DNA of 64,000 nucleotides from Rhea pennata. Its lineage: Eukaryota; Chordata; Aves; Rheiformes; Rheidae. Both the position numbers and the translations under genes were made by a program. The stretch covers positions 6,029,001 through 6,093,000 of the forward strand of contig NC_084671.1 in the NCBI RefSeq assembly GCF_028389875.1. Reading direction: 5' to 3'. The notes under the pieces were generated by a model. The model searched no databases and was not told where the DNA came from. It worked only from the letters and a program-made list of their open reading frames with translations. Shown here one piece after another: positions 11,527-22,600 of this stretch (position 1 is the stretch's first letter; each line of letters starts with the position of its first letter).

Positions 11527-11725
11527 GGCCGCGGCGGGGGCTGCGCGCAAGGGAGACACAGTGTCGGGCAGCGCCGCGAAGGGGGGGGGGGGGGCGGCCA
11601 TGGCGCGGCCGCCACGTGCCGCCCCCTCCCCTCGCCTCACCGGCGGCGCCCGCCCGCGCGGCCCCTCAGCGGCCCGGCGCGGCCCGGCCCGCGCGCGCCG
11701 CCCCAGCCGTCGGGCCGCTGCTTAC

Positions 11726-11800
11726 CTGCGAGGAGCGGGGCCGGGGGCGGGGGCCGGGGGCGGCAGCGGGGCGGGGGGCGGGGGGAGCGGCCCTGCGCAC
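11726..11800 (-). other. EIF5A2: Probable non-coding first exon of EIF5A2 (upstream limit estimated)
   Basis: A good minus-strand donor, CGCAG|GTAAGC, falls at 11725/11726. A matching acceptor with a pyrimidine stretch, CTCCCTTGCGCGCAG, borders 11540, 14 nt before the ATG. Human EIF5A2 also has a non-coding exon 1, which fits. The 5' limit (about 11800) is a guess, because no TATA or initiator fixes it. Confidence 0.6.
11737..11787 (+). other. G-quadruplex-prone G-rich tract at EIF5A2 start region
   Basis: Six or more runs of four to six Gs separated by short spacers on the plus strand, which is the template strand for EIF5A2. It sits at the predicted first exon and could fold as a stacked G4. 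This is a sequence-pattern inference. Confidence 0.6.
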
Positions 11801-12460
11801 ACGCGCCCGACCACTGCGGCGGCGGCGGCGGCCGGCGAGAGGGGGGCGGCGGGCGGCGGGCAGCGCGCGCACGCCGCCCCGCCCCCCCGCTTCCGCCGCG
11901 CGCCCGCGCTCATTGGGCGCGCCCCGCGGCTGGGGGCGGCGCGGGGACCGGCCGCCCCGCCCCCTTCCCCTTCCGCCCTTCCACCCCCCTCCCCTCAGCC
12001 TGGCCGCCCCGCGCCGGCTGATCACGTGGCGCGCGGCGCGCTCCCACACGTGCTCGGCGCGAGGCGGCCGGCCGGCGGCGGGCGCTTCCCGCGCTCGCCG
12101 GGCCCCTCCCCGCCCGTCTCTACGGAGAGCGGTAGCGCTCAGACTGCCCGCGCACCAATCGTGTGGCGCTGCCCGCCATTACTACCGAGGCAAACCCATC
12201 TCCGCTCCCCCCGCCCCGCCGCCTGCCTCAGGCGCGCGGAGCAGCTCGCGCCGCGGCCGCTAGGCGGCGCCGTGGCGACGACACCCCCCCTTCTCCCCCC
12301 GCCGCCGCCATCTCCCCTGCTGCCCCCGGCTGCCCCGGCCACCCCCGCGCGCCCCAAGATGGCGCCAGAGCGGGGGGATTTTCCTCCCGTGTAAAACGCC
12401 GGGGCGCCCCGGCGCGCTGCTCCCGACGCCACGCTCCGCCGGTAGCCTGGCTTTTGTGGC

Positions 12461-15400
12461 AGCACATTAATGCTGGACGGCAAACAGCTTTTTTTTCAAA
12501 GACAAAACCCAATTTTAAACAAATTGGAGAAGGAGTGGCTGTTTCTGAAGTCGGCTGTGATAAGACTGCTTTCGGGAAATGTGTTTAACTGGCAGTGCAA
12601 AGGTCATTTCTCAGCTAACGTTTCTCCCTTGCTGTCAGAAAATCATCAGGAGCAAGCATTTTGCAAGCGCCGGGTGATCAGTCAGTCAGAAGGACGTGAA
12701 ACTGTCCAGAAGCAATAATAAAACCTTGTTTTAATTAATTGCAATAAGACTCAGTTGTCTCTGCACTAGCTGTCCTACCCGCGACCGGCGACGCTTCTGG
12801 CGAGGCCCTCGCCGGCCGCGGACGTGGATCCCGCCCTGCGAGAGCGCCACGCGTTCCCGACAGCGGGGATGAGTCCTGCCTGCCCGGCTCCGGTGGCGCC
12901 GCGAAAGCAATCAGTTTTAACTTTGGTTTGTTTGTTTGTTTTAAATGGTTCCTTGGCAGCTCTTGTAGTACCTTTTATTTCATTCGTATTTGTGTGTGGT
13001 CCAGCCTGTGACTACGTGGCTCTCACTGGGTTTTTTTACAGGAGAAGTTCGGCTTCCCTTTGCGCCGAGCCTCCTTTCCAATGCTGCGGCGTGTCGAGAC
13101 GGAGACGCCTTCCGCCGGGAGCTGTCCTGGTGGATGATGTCTTGCGTGCGCTACCCCGAGGAGCTGCCCATTTTTCTCCCCGTCTCCGTTGATAAGCGGA
13201 GTCTGGGTCATTTTGTTAAGCGTTGTTGCTCCCGTGCTGTGTGTTTGTTTACCTACAAGTGCATGACTAGCTGAACGTGCTCTGGGGCGTTTTATCAGGA
13301 GATAAAACACTTTATGAGAGAGTTGCCAACTGTTCTGACCCCAAACTGGAGCAGACTAATGAGCACTAATGGTATTTTCTTTTCTCAGGTATCAGATTAT
13401 AGATTTGGTTGATTTTCACAATTAGCAGATTCCTTTTGGATGACTTGAGAGTCTGTACAAAATCAAATCTTTTTGCTGAGGTGGAAGTGTAGATACATTT
13501 TTTTTTGAAATACATAAATATTCCAAGACAGCCTTTATCAGATATTCAATAAAAAACGGTTAATCAGCTTCATCAATCATAGCTTGCAGGCATCATTCCT
13601 TTGTATGGATCAACATTTGTTTTCTAAAATGTGTTTCATAATAGTGCTAATGTGATTATGCCACTTTTCTGCAGAACAACAGCAATTCAGTTTCAAAGCG
13701 TATCTGTAAATACTGTGGCCTTTCCCATTTAAACACATTTCCTCTCCTGTTCATGTGCGCTTTGAATGCTAGGCAGCTCGATCACATGTATTCTTTTTTT
13801 TTTTAGGAGACTCAATATGTTACCAGACTTTGGCTCTTTTCTCTAAGTTCTTTATATTAATTGGATTGCTGAAATTACCAGGGGTTAGAAAGCAACTTTT
13901 TGAAGGCTTAAAGTTGTAGCCATAACACCAGTATGTTCTGGAGAAATATCTGATGCCCTTGTCAAAGCCTAGCCTTGGCAGTATGAATCTGAGCCAACTT
14001 GGAGGTGAACATACACCTTTGCTTCCAGCAGACTGGCTAGAGGGAGAGGGATGGTCACAGAGCATCAACAAACAAGTCACCCATCCTTGCCCCCCTGAAT
14101 GCTAGGTAAGCAGCTCAGAAAAGTAAAGAGAAGGTGCGTTCAGCAAGACTTAGGTCACGAGATTAGCAATAACTTGTCATAAGCAAAGCAATGTAAACGC
14201 AACCCGATTCTGACTTTAGCAAGAGGCTGTTTTAATCGCCAGCCTCTTACCTGAGATCTCACAGATGTGTCCTGATTGTTGGTGGTGAGAGCTCACTGTA
14301 AAACTCTGTTTTTTGGATTGAGTTAGGGACATATGGGAGGCAGGAATGGGTGATCTACACCTGCACAGGGTGATGCTGTGCTTGGCAGACCCTCTGAGGT
14401 CCTCTCTGCATAGCGTGAGCCGGGCTGAGGAGTCTGTGCTGTGACCTTGCCACAGGCATCCTGCTCTGCTCCAGGCACTGCTGCTATCATTCACCTCCTG
14501 CTTCCCATGAAGAACTGATGTAGTGCCAGTGACTCATCTCGCATCTGCATCAGCTTCGAGAGCTGGATTCCTGGATGTAGGAGCTGGATCATGGATACTT
14601 CTGCAGTTATTCATTGCTGCATGCCCTGGGATGCTGAAATCCAGCTGCAGTGCTGCCTCTGCCTGCTGCACAGTCACCCTTACCTCTTCCATGGTCTGCA
14701 TGGCGCAGCCAGACACGCATGATCCAGATCAGGATCTGCGCTCCCAAAGCACACACTGGAGTTAAGGGAAGAGGTGCGACTGTGCCAGTGAGGCTGAGCT
14801 GAGCAGGTGGAAAACATCTGTAATTGGTGCCAAGCTACAGCCAGAGTTTATTGCCACCCCTATCAGAATAGTTATTGAGGCTGTGCCTCCGGGTAAAATT
14901 CATCTGCATTGCTTTAGGATTTAGGGAAGCATCTGAGCATAGGCTCAGTTGTCTTAAATTAGCTCTCATGCTTTCGTGCGCTGTGGACCCAGACCTGATA
15001 ACTCCTCAGCTCCCATTGGCTTCAGTAAGGACATTCAGCCTCAGAAAATGCCCCACACCTCAAAGAGCTGGCCCCAAATATGTAACTAGATATATATTAG
15101 TGAGTATATATACTTGAATATAACTTGATTCAGCCTCATCATGATCAGCTCTCTGCCTTAGGAGGTGGAGGTTACCTCTCCTCAAGGATATGATGAAAAA
15201 CAAGTTGAAGTGAGGCAGAATAATCTGTGATAAATTAGCATGGAAACCGTTAATGGAGCCAAATGTCCTGAGTTTATTGGATTAAGGAAGTCAAACTAAT
15301 TTTAAAATTATGCTTAGAGAGCGGGAAAGTGGATATTGTTAGCCATTTGTCTGACACAACGGAAAAGTCCTAATGGCAATCATCTCAGCACATTAATAAA

Positions 15401-18400
15401 ACACCGCCAAAGCTCTTGCTGACAAGATGCTTTCTCAGGAATTATTAATTATATTACATTATTAGCTAACCACACTATGGCAACATATTTTGCATGTTAA
15501 CTAAAGTGCAGTGACCATTTAGCTAATAAGTATGACATGGTCCTCTGAATTTTCTTAATGATTAGCAACTTAGTAGAACTATAACACTAAGAGATAAAAA
15601 TAATGATTGAACCAGCTGTATCTCAAGAACAAGTTTTAACTGGAATTGCCTGTAGGCAGATAAAGCGGAGCAGTCCTAATTGCTGGCCTGTTGTGACATG
15701 AGGAAAGTAAACACGCTTGCAGATTTAACCAACTCCTGTGACCCTTTCCTGCAGTGCTCACCATACAAGGTAAAAGCACACTTGCACCAGTCTCGCCCAG
15801 CCCATGAGATAATCCTTCTGCAGCAGCCCTGATGCGGACGGGAAGAGCCAAGGCGTTGAGCAGCGACGAGCCCTGCACAGCCTTTCCCGTGCTGCAGCCT
15901 GCCCCACCACAAGCATTAGCAAAACCAATGTGAAAAACCACGAGCAGAACCTCATCCACAGGGGGATGATGATAGTAAAACACGAAAAGTGCTGTCTGAC
16001 TGTGGTCAAAGCGGCCCAGATGGGATCTCCCCTGGGAGGTCCCGCTCAGCACGCGCAGAGAAGACTTGCTTACCTCTGCCACCGCAGCTGCTGAGGAGCC
16101 CTAACAGCAAGTCCTGAAACTCAGCACGGCCCGGCTGCAGGGTGCATCGCGTTAGCCAGCCGGATTCACAGGGTGCTGGCAGCAGACCATAGGAAAGCAG
16201 ATGGGGTGAAAAAAAAAAAATAAAAAAGGAAAAACACAAAATTTATTGGCATTTGATGTCTGTTAGCTCTGAGGCTCCTACTTCAAACTACATGGTCTTA
16301 ACTATAGTACAGGCAAAAGCTTGTGGGGTAAAATAAGGAGAGAAAGCCTGACTGAATGTGCCCATGGCTTTTGGCTGATACTTGCTTTTAGAGAACCATT
16401 TTACTGCCTCTGAACCCCTAGGCAGATGTTATGTGAGGTTCAGGAATACAGCTATTGGTACATGGCGTTTGTTAAACTAATGTATGTGCTTTATTACAAT
16501 AATTGAATCTGGCTTTTTATTATCATTCATTTACATGATAATATAATTAACATGATTCATTTTACATGGGAAAACCCAGACTGGCACCCCTGTGCACCCC
16601 GGTGCCAGGACCCTGCCCGCCGCCCTGTCTCTGTTGTCCCATCCGCCAGTTCCTGGAGGAGCCTCATCCGGCTCTGTCCCTGGAGCAGGGGCAAAATTGC
16701 TTCGAGTCCCAAGCTGCAGCTGTGCTGGCTTTGCAGGTATCCGAGCTGTATGTCCCATGCACTGCACTCCCTGCTGCTTGAGTTCTCCTTGCCTCTTTGC
16801 TGCATGTTCATGGAGGATGCATGTCTTCGCAAACGCTTCTCCTGCCTCTCGTTCACAGCAAGGCATCAAGGCCAGCTCTCTGGAGAGGTCAGTGGGCAGA
16901 CTGACACTGCAGAGCTGTTGGCTCTGAGAAAGCTTGACCTGGGAGCATGGGCTCAAGCGGCAGATGAGGACCAGCCATGTGCAAGCCAGCACCTCGCTGC
17001 CAGGGCATGGAAGGAAAGCGGGCAGGAGGAGCACAGGGACACGGGCACGGCACGAGGTCAAGCCTACTTTTAAGCTTAAAGCATTAAACTGTACCAGCAG
17101 CTATGCATGCATGTGCATGTTCGGAGAATGCATCACCCCAGGCAGAAGGGATTTACACGTGGATGGTGGGGATGGCTGGGGTTAGGAGTACATACATCCC
17201 CGGGGACAGCTCATCCCAGCTCAGGGAGCCAGCTCTGACTGGCTGTGGGGCTATTTGGCCCCAGGACTGATGACTCCCAGCCCTGCAGTCTCACCTCTGG
17301 ACTGTGCATTTCAAAGGGATTTAGCTGAGAGCCTGCATAGCAAATGCCATCTATGGAGCAAACACATCCTGCCTGGAAGATACCGCCTATCTGGAGTTGG
17401 GCACATGTCTGAGAGGTATAGGGGGAAAAAAACTGCAGCACAAGCCAACACATGACATAAATGTTGTTCATTGTCACTTTTATGTAACAGACATAGACGA
17501 CATTGCTGAAAGCAAGACCCCAGCTCTCTCTCTTCTCCTTTTTTACATTCAGAAAGTCCATTATATAATTAACTGCCTGCAGTTGAATCCACAGAGAGCT
17601 TCTGAGTCTGCCATCTCAGCTAGTCACTTCTGGGGAAACCTGTACACTTTAAACAGACTCGGACAGTTCGACACTGAGCCTGCTTCCCAGCTCTGCTGCT
17701 CTCTTCAGTACGCTGCAGCCCGCGGTCCTGGTTTTTACACACTTTACATGTACAGTTTCAGCCCCAGGTTCCCTGTCCTGTGTAGCTCATGACAGCTATT
17801 GACCCAATTCTTCTCTAGTAAAATCCAGCTGTCGCTTCAGGAAGGCCTTTAGTGCAGTCTCATTGCTTCAGTGTACACAATGGGGCCAAATGCATCCTCC
17901 CTGGCCCATCTATTTGCATGCTTTTTGTTATGTTTGATCCTCCGTTACACTATTATTTCTGCTTCACCTAGTCGTTATGAACGTCCAGGGACTGAACAGT
18001 GCTTGTGTTCATCACTAAATAAATAATGTATTTCTGTCCTGAGAAAGTTGCTAGAAAGTATCCTGGTATCACAATAAAGAACATATACAATCTTAAAAGC
18101 ACAAGCATATAGCAGGATCTTACAATGGTTCCAACGTATCACCCAAAAAGGAAGAAAAATCCTTCCAGTTTTTCTCAGATGCAAGTATCTCATAAAGCAA
18201 GCACAAAGAGCACAAATAAAGATACAGAAGCAGAACAACTTCCTCCTTGCGTGCTATCTTTGCTGAAGCACACCCCAGCCAGCAAAACCATAAATGGTGC
18301 AAAGTGGGATTCAAATCAGTAGAGCATCTTGCAGTTAATGGTGCTGTACTAATTTACCCTTTGGGTTATTATTAATTGTTATGGTACAAGGGAGTCCCAT

Positions 18401-19380
18401 GCGCCTAAGCATCGCACAAAAGGGGAGAGAGAGAGAGAGAGACCCTGCTTGAAAAAACTTACAGCCTAAATAGGGAAGGTAGACAAAGAGGGTGAGAAGG
18501 AGGAGCAGTGAGGGGAGATGACCTGGCAATGGTCACACCATGTGAGAGATGGCAGCAGGACTCAAGTGTCCTGGTCTGTGGGGCAGGAGTGCACAGGCAT
18601 GCCAGTGACCTGTGCTGGAGCAAAGGTGAGGGAGAGATGATAAGGGAGAGAGCCTTTCAGAGAGGAAACAGCAGCTCAATAGTTTAGCTTAAACAAAAAA
18701 CAGTGCACTTCAATACAGCCAGAGTTTCTAAGATTCTCCTCAAACATACTGGGACTCGAGAAGTTCTTATGAGATTGGGGACCCCTTCCATGATGCTTAG
18801 ATAGCAAAACAAGTGAGGTGCATCCCAACCAATTCGAATGGGATGTACCTTCTTCCTCCGTACAGGTAACAGTAAGGAGGACTTTGCTCAGTCTATCATA
18901 CTTAGCATCTAATGTGATAAGTGCTTCATGCTGATAACACGACTACAGTAACACTTGGTTTCCAAGGTTTCAGATCATTCAGCAGAAGGAAGCAGCAGAC
19001 TCGAGAAGAAAAGGTGAAAGCATAAGAATACAGAATCACCCAATCCCTCTTTCTTTCATTCCATCTGATTATGATCCTGTTCAATATATGCTCGGCCAGC
19101 TACAATCATTATCCTACTGGGCTGTTTCAGTGGGGCATGAAGACATACATGTAACATATTCCTTCCGTTCTTTCCCGTGGCTCTTTCTGGAGCCTAGTTA
19201 TATGGAGTATTTTAGAGTAAAATACCAGTTTAGCACCGGCAGCTCTAAGGTGCAAACATTACCAGCCACAGCAGTCAGAAGACATCAGACTGGTTTATCT
19301 TCCTGGTTTGTCAGCTGCAAGGTTTTTATAAAATGATACTTTTGCTTTAAGTTCTCCCTGTTGTGTTTAAAAGAAGTCCT
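12461..19380. other. Intergenic region between EIF5A2 and SLC2A2
   Basis: About 7 kb, also containing the undefined SLC2A2 3'UTR at its high end. A GC-rich shoulder lies at 12780-13150. A plus-strand AATAAA lies at 12717-12722. An old interspersed repeat covers 18360-18620, and a (GA)n run lies at 18425-18442. Open frames of about 150-175 codons at 15636-16082 and 16531-17073 show no family I know and no supported splice structure. No clear SLC2A2 AATAAA was found. A TATAAA-type weak variant is at 19325-19330 (minus). Confidence 0.5.
18360..18620 (+). repeat. Old interspersed amniote repeat (family not fixed)
   Basis: TTATTATTAATTGTTATGG, GGGAGTCCCATGCGCCTAAG, CGCACAAAAGG, then CTTACAGCCTAAATAGGG and a MIR-like end (CTGGCAATGGTCACACCATG). 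The consecutive blocks match the common amniote repeat pattern 'ggtagcgcctaggagcccc...gctgtacaaa...gagcttacaatctaaa'. The exact family (MIR, L3 or other CR1-type) cannot be told by eye. Confidence 0.5.
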
Positions 19381-19415
19381 CGCTTAGTTCTTTCTTTCTG
19401 TGCATGTTGTGATTT

Positions 19416-19619
19416 TTAGGCCTCCTCGCTAGCTCTCAGGTCTTCCAGCTCTGTCATTGCTTTGGCACCTTTGCTGGCTGAGTGCTTCTTGCGGCGGAAC
19501 ACAGCTGAGATCTCTTCAAATGATTTTCCTTTTGTTTCTGGTACTTTTAAATACGCAAACAGAAAGAAGGCTAAAAGCAGAGCTGCAAAGATCACGAACA
19601 CATATGGCCCACACAGATC
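19416..19619 (-). CDS. SLC2A2: SLC2A2 coding exon 11 with stop (TM12, C-tail)
   Basis: [18 protein letters not shown] then [12 protein letters not shown] and the cytosolic tail ending [11 protein letters not shown] before TAA. Acceptor CCATTGCAG. Confidence 0.96.
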   Translation of the reverse strand, partial: DLCGPYVFVIFAALLLAFFLFAYLKVPETKGKSFEEISAVFRRKKHSASKGAKAMTELEDLRASEEA

Positions 19620-22600
19620 CTGCAATGGAAAAAGTGAGAACAGAGGAACCATCATGAACACTGCAGTGATTACTTATCATCGGTTGTACCACAGATGGTT
19701 AAGACTTTCAGAGAGATTTGGATATCTGGGAGGTACATGCACATCCCAGTAGGCTGCCTTGGAAGCCTCAACCAGCACTGGGATCGCACGAGTCATTTAT
19801 TTGTAATGTTTTAGAAGGATTTCTTACCGCAATGTACTGGAAACACATCCCAATAATGAAGTTGCAGGTCCAGTTGCAGAAGCCAGCGATCGCAATGGCA
19901 GCGGGGCGAGGGCCTTGGCTGAACAGTTCAGCTACGATAAACCAGGGGATGGGCCCAGGCCCGACTTCAAAGAAAATGACGAAGAGAAAGATTGCGACCA
20001 TGCTAACATAGCTCATCCAGGCAAACTGGCTCTGCAAGAGAGTAAATGCAGTGTTTCTGTCTCAACGTGACTCTCATTAATTAGCACTAATAACTTTAAT
20101 TACAATTCTCTTTTAGAAATTTTTTCCTTACACAGACAAGCAGGGAAAAGGACTGGAGATGCATAAATAAACCTCCTAGCGTATGAACAGCAGCAGGTTA
20201 GATACTGCTGTTTACTGTGCTGGGGTAATCTATGGGAGTGCAATTAATATGAATGGTATTACCCTTGGTCCCACCAGCAAGTGTCAGAGCTTGCCTAGGG
20301 CCGTAACCACAACTAAGGTACAACTGCTGGCTCTGTGCAGCCTCTCTGAATGGGCTCCACGAATGGACACATAGGTAGCTTATATCCAGGTGGCTTTGGA
20401 GTGCTCTGCTGACCAGTCTGGGCATCTGGCCCATGTGAATCTGAGTTGTCTGGGTGGTGATTTCACAGTTCAGCTAAGCTGATCTAACTCTGCAGAGTTA
20501 TTTTTGCCTGAGTGTGCTCCTAGAACCAGCTGAGCATGGTGCCAGTATCACTGCTGGCAGAAGGAGGTGGCAGTTTGCAGCTACATCAGCTCAGTTGCAT
20601 TTTCAAACCCTCTCCTTACCTGCAGAGTGGCCAGCGAGGCTAAATGGTGTTGTCATAGATAAACAGGATAAGGATGCCACCCATTGCTTTTTTTTTTTTT
20701 CCATTATGACAGGATGTTGTGCCAATGTTTGGAACTGACTTTTCCTATGACAAGATACCAGTCTAGCATCCCTGCACCAAACCAGGGAGACACAGATTGA
20801 GGGTTTAGGGTACATAGTATGTGTATGTGGAGGTATGCCCAGAGTTTATTTAGCAGGTTTATTTAGCTATCCCATGAGAATAGCATAGAGCTATGTGTAA
20901 GAGAGAGTTGAGTTTATCTGAGGGCTCTGGGAGGGGCACACATCTTTTCTAGCAGTGGTTAAATGAGCATTGGGGTATCACAGGGCTGGAGAGAGAGCAA
21001 TCTCCTCAGGCACTGCTGTATCTAGAGATGGCTCCACCAATGGCCGTTTTGAACTGTCCTTTTTAAGGACAAATGTTTTCCAAACTTCTTTGAGATGAAC
21101 ATGCAAAACAATCAGTTTAAAGGGTAGTTTGTCTTGTATTGTTTGCAAACCACCAAGAAAAAAGTGGAGAGAAATCCTTACAAGGAGTGCAAGTCCAACT
21201 GTCATGGCCACAGCACTTGCCAACATACCCATCAAACCAGACAGGAACAGGGGACGTCTCCCTGCCTTCTCCACAAGAAAGACCTATAGAAACATAAACA
21301 GCAAATCAGTCTCTGGCATCTCTGCTCTCAGGAAGCTCATTCAGATCTATTAGCAATGAACAGCCTATCACTATTAGCAGTGAACAATTACCACTACCAG
21401 GCAGCATTGCTGCTGTCCTAGCTCACACAGAAGAAATTTCTGTGCTGGCTTCCGAAAGTCACAACTGAAACTCTGCAGGTGTCTATTGGGGGAGGCATAT
21501 TAAATAGCTGCCTTGCCAAGGGCAAGCCAAAACCATGTATGTGCAGAGCTCATGCATTTCCAAACTCTATGGACTTCCTTTTTTAAAGAAAGAATAAAGT
21601 CACAGGGTTTGCACTAGTTTGGAAATAGCCTCCAAAATGTAGTGTGATAGAAGTCACCTCACATGCCTTTGCTCAATGCCTGTACTAGGGTGGGGAAAGT
21701 TTTGTAGCTACAGCCTGGTCCAGGCAGCTGGAGGCAGGATTTTTTTCCTCCTATGGCTTCCAGACTTCTTTTCCTTCCCTGTTAGCCACAAGCTCCTTAT
21801 CAGCATCTTTTGGGGGACACCAGTCATCTCACCCACCTTTAGACGCCTAAGTCTGTACCAGTCACTTCACGCAATGGAGAGCTGTAGGTAACTCCAGAGG
21901 GCAGTGCACCTGCCCTGCTGTAAGATACCATACATTAACCATACATTAGCCTCTGAAACTGCATGATCCTTGGCTTCCTCTCTAAAGGACACCTGTGGCC
22001 ATAAATTCAGTCTCATTTTCCTGAAATTATGGCAGATGATTTCTGCTTTTGGAGATTTTTTTTTTTTTTTTTTTTAACCTGGAGGCAGTTCATCCTGCTA
22101 ACTCATGGAGTTGCAGATGGCAAGCCTCTGCAATCCCTTCTCTCCTTGCCAAGGTCCTCCTGACTGTCAGCTGTTTTGCAGACTTGCCTTTTGTGATCAG
22201 AGTCTGTCATTTATTGACAAATTGTAGATAATTTTTAAGTGCTCATGGCCAAAAGAAGCAAAGAGCAAATGTCCCAAGGCTGCAAGTACAGCAGTGGCTG
22301 ATATTGACTTGCAGGAGAACACACAAGCTATGGACAGATCTCTTCCAGCCTCAGAGTCTAGGTCCCTCATTTCACAGTGAACACATTCCACCTTATTTAT
22401 TGGGACTGGGTGTACTTTCTCTGAAACAGTTAAACCCGGAGAACTCCTATCTCATCAGCATCTTATGGTGGACTTAGAGCTGCGTATTTCTACCTGGCAT
22501 CTAATCCTGCTTCATGGTGGGTAAAAGGCCTTTGCTGCCTAAGGCTCTCTGGAGATACGAGGGAAATGGTTTAGCTTGGTATTTCCTGCTCTTCTGATAA

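Larger units (their letters stand above)
11210..12460 (-). promoter_or_regulatory. EIF5A2 CpG island
   Basis: About 1.2 kb of extreme GC and CpG density covering the first coding exon, its 5' intron, the predicted first exon and about 650 bp upstream. It holds three perfect CACGTG E-boxes (11613-11618, 12023-12028, 12047-12052), matching known MYC/USF control of hypusine-pathway genes in general. It also holds YY1-type motifs on opposite strands (12304-12313 minus, 12356-12366 plus) and a 14-base G run at 11581-11594. Long open frames on both strands here are a by-product of few stop codons. Confidence 0.85.

Noticed and set aside
10819-11640. A 273-codon minus frame with an N-terminal extension of eIF5A2 ([11 protein letters not shown]...)
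   Set aside because: The extra N-terminus lies in the predicted 5' intron, and the C-terminal part reads into the intron after the GTGGGT donor. Only residues MADELDF to HGHAK belong to the gene.
11146-12588. Very long open frames (up to 305 codons) on both strands over the EIF5A2 CpG island
   Set aside because: They follow from extreme GC content and lack of stops. They give Ala/Pro/Arg/Gly-rich translations and overlap the real eIF5A2 exon antisense.
15636-16082. 148-codon minus frame between EIF5A2 and SLC2A2
   Set aside because: No family resemblance. It ends in a low-complexity A tract context and has no splice support.
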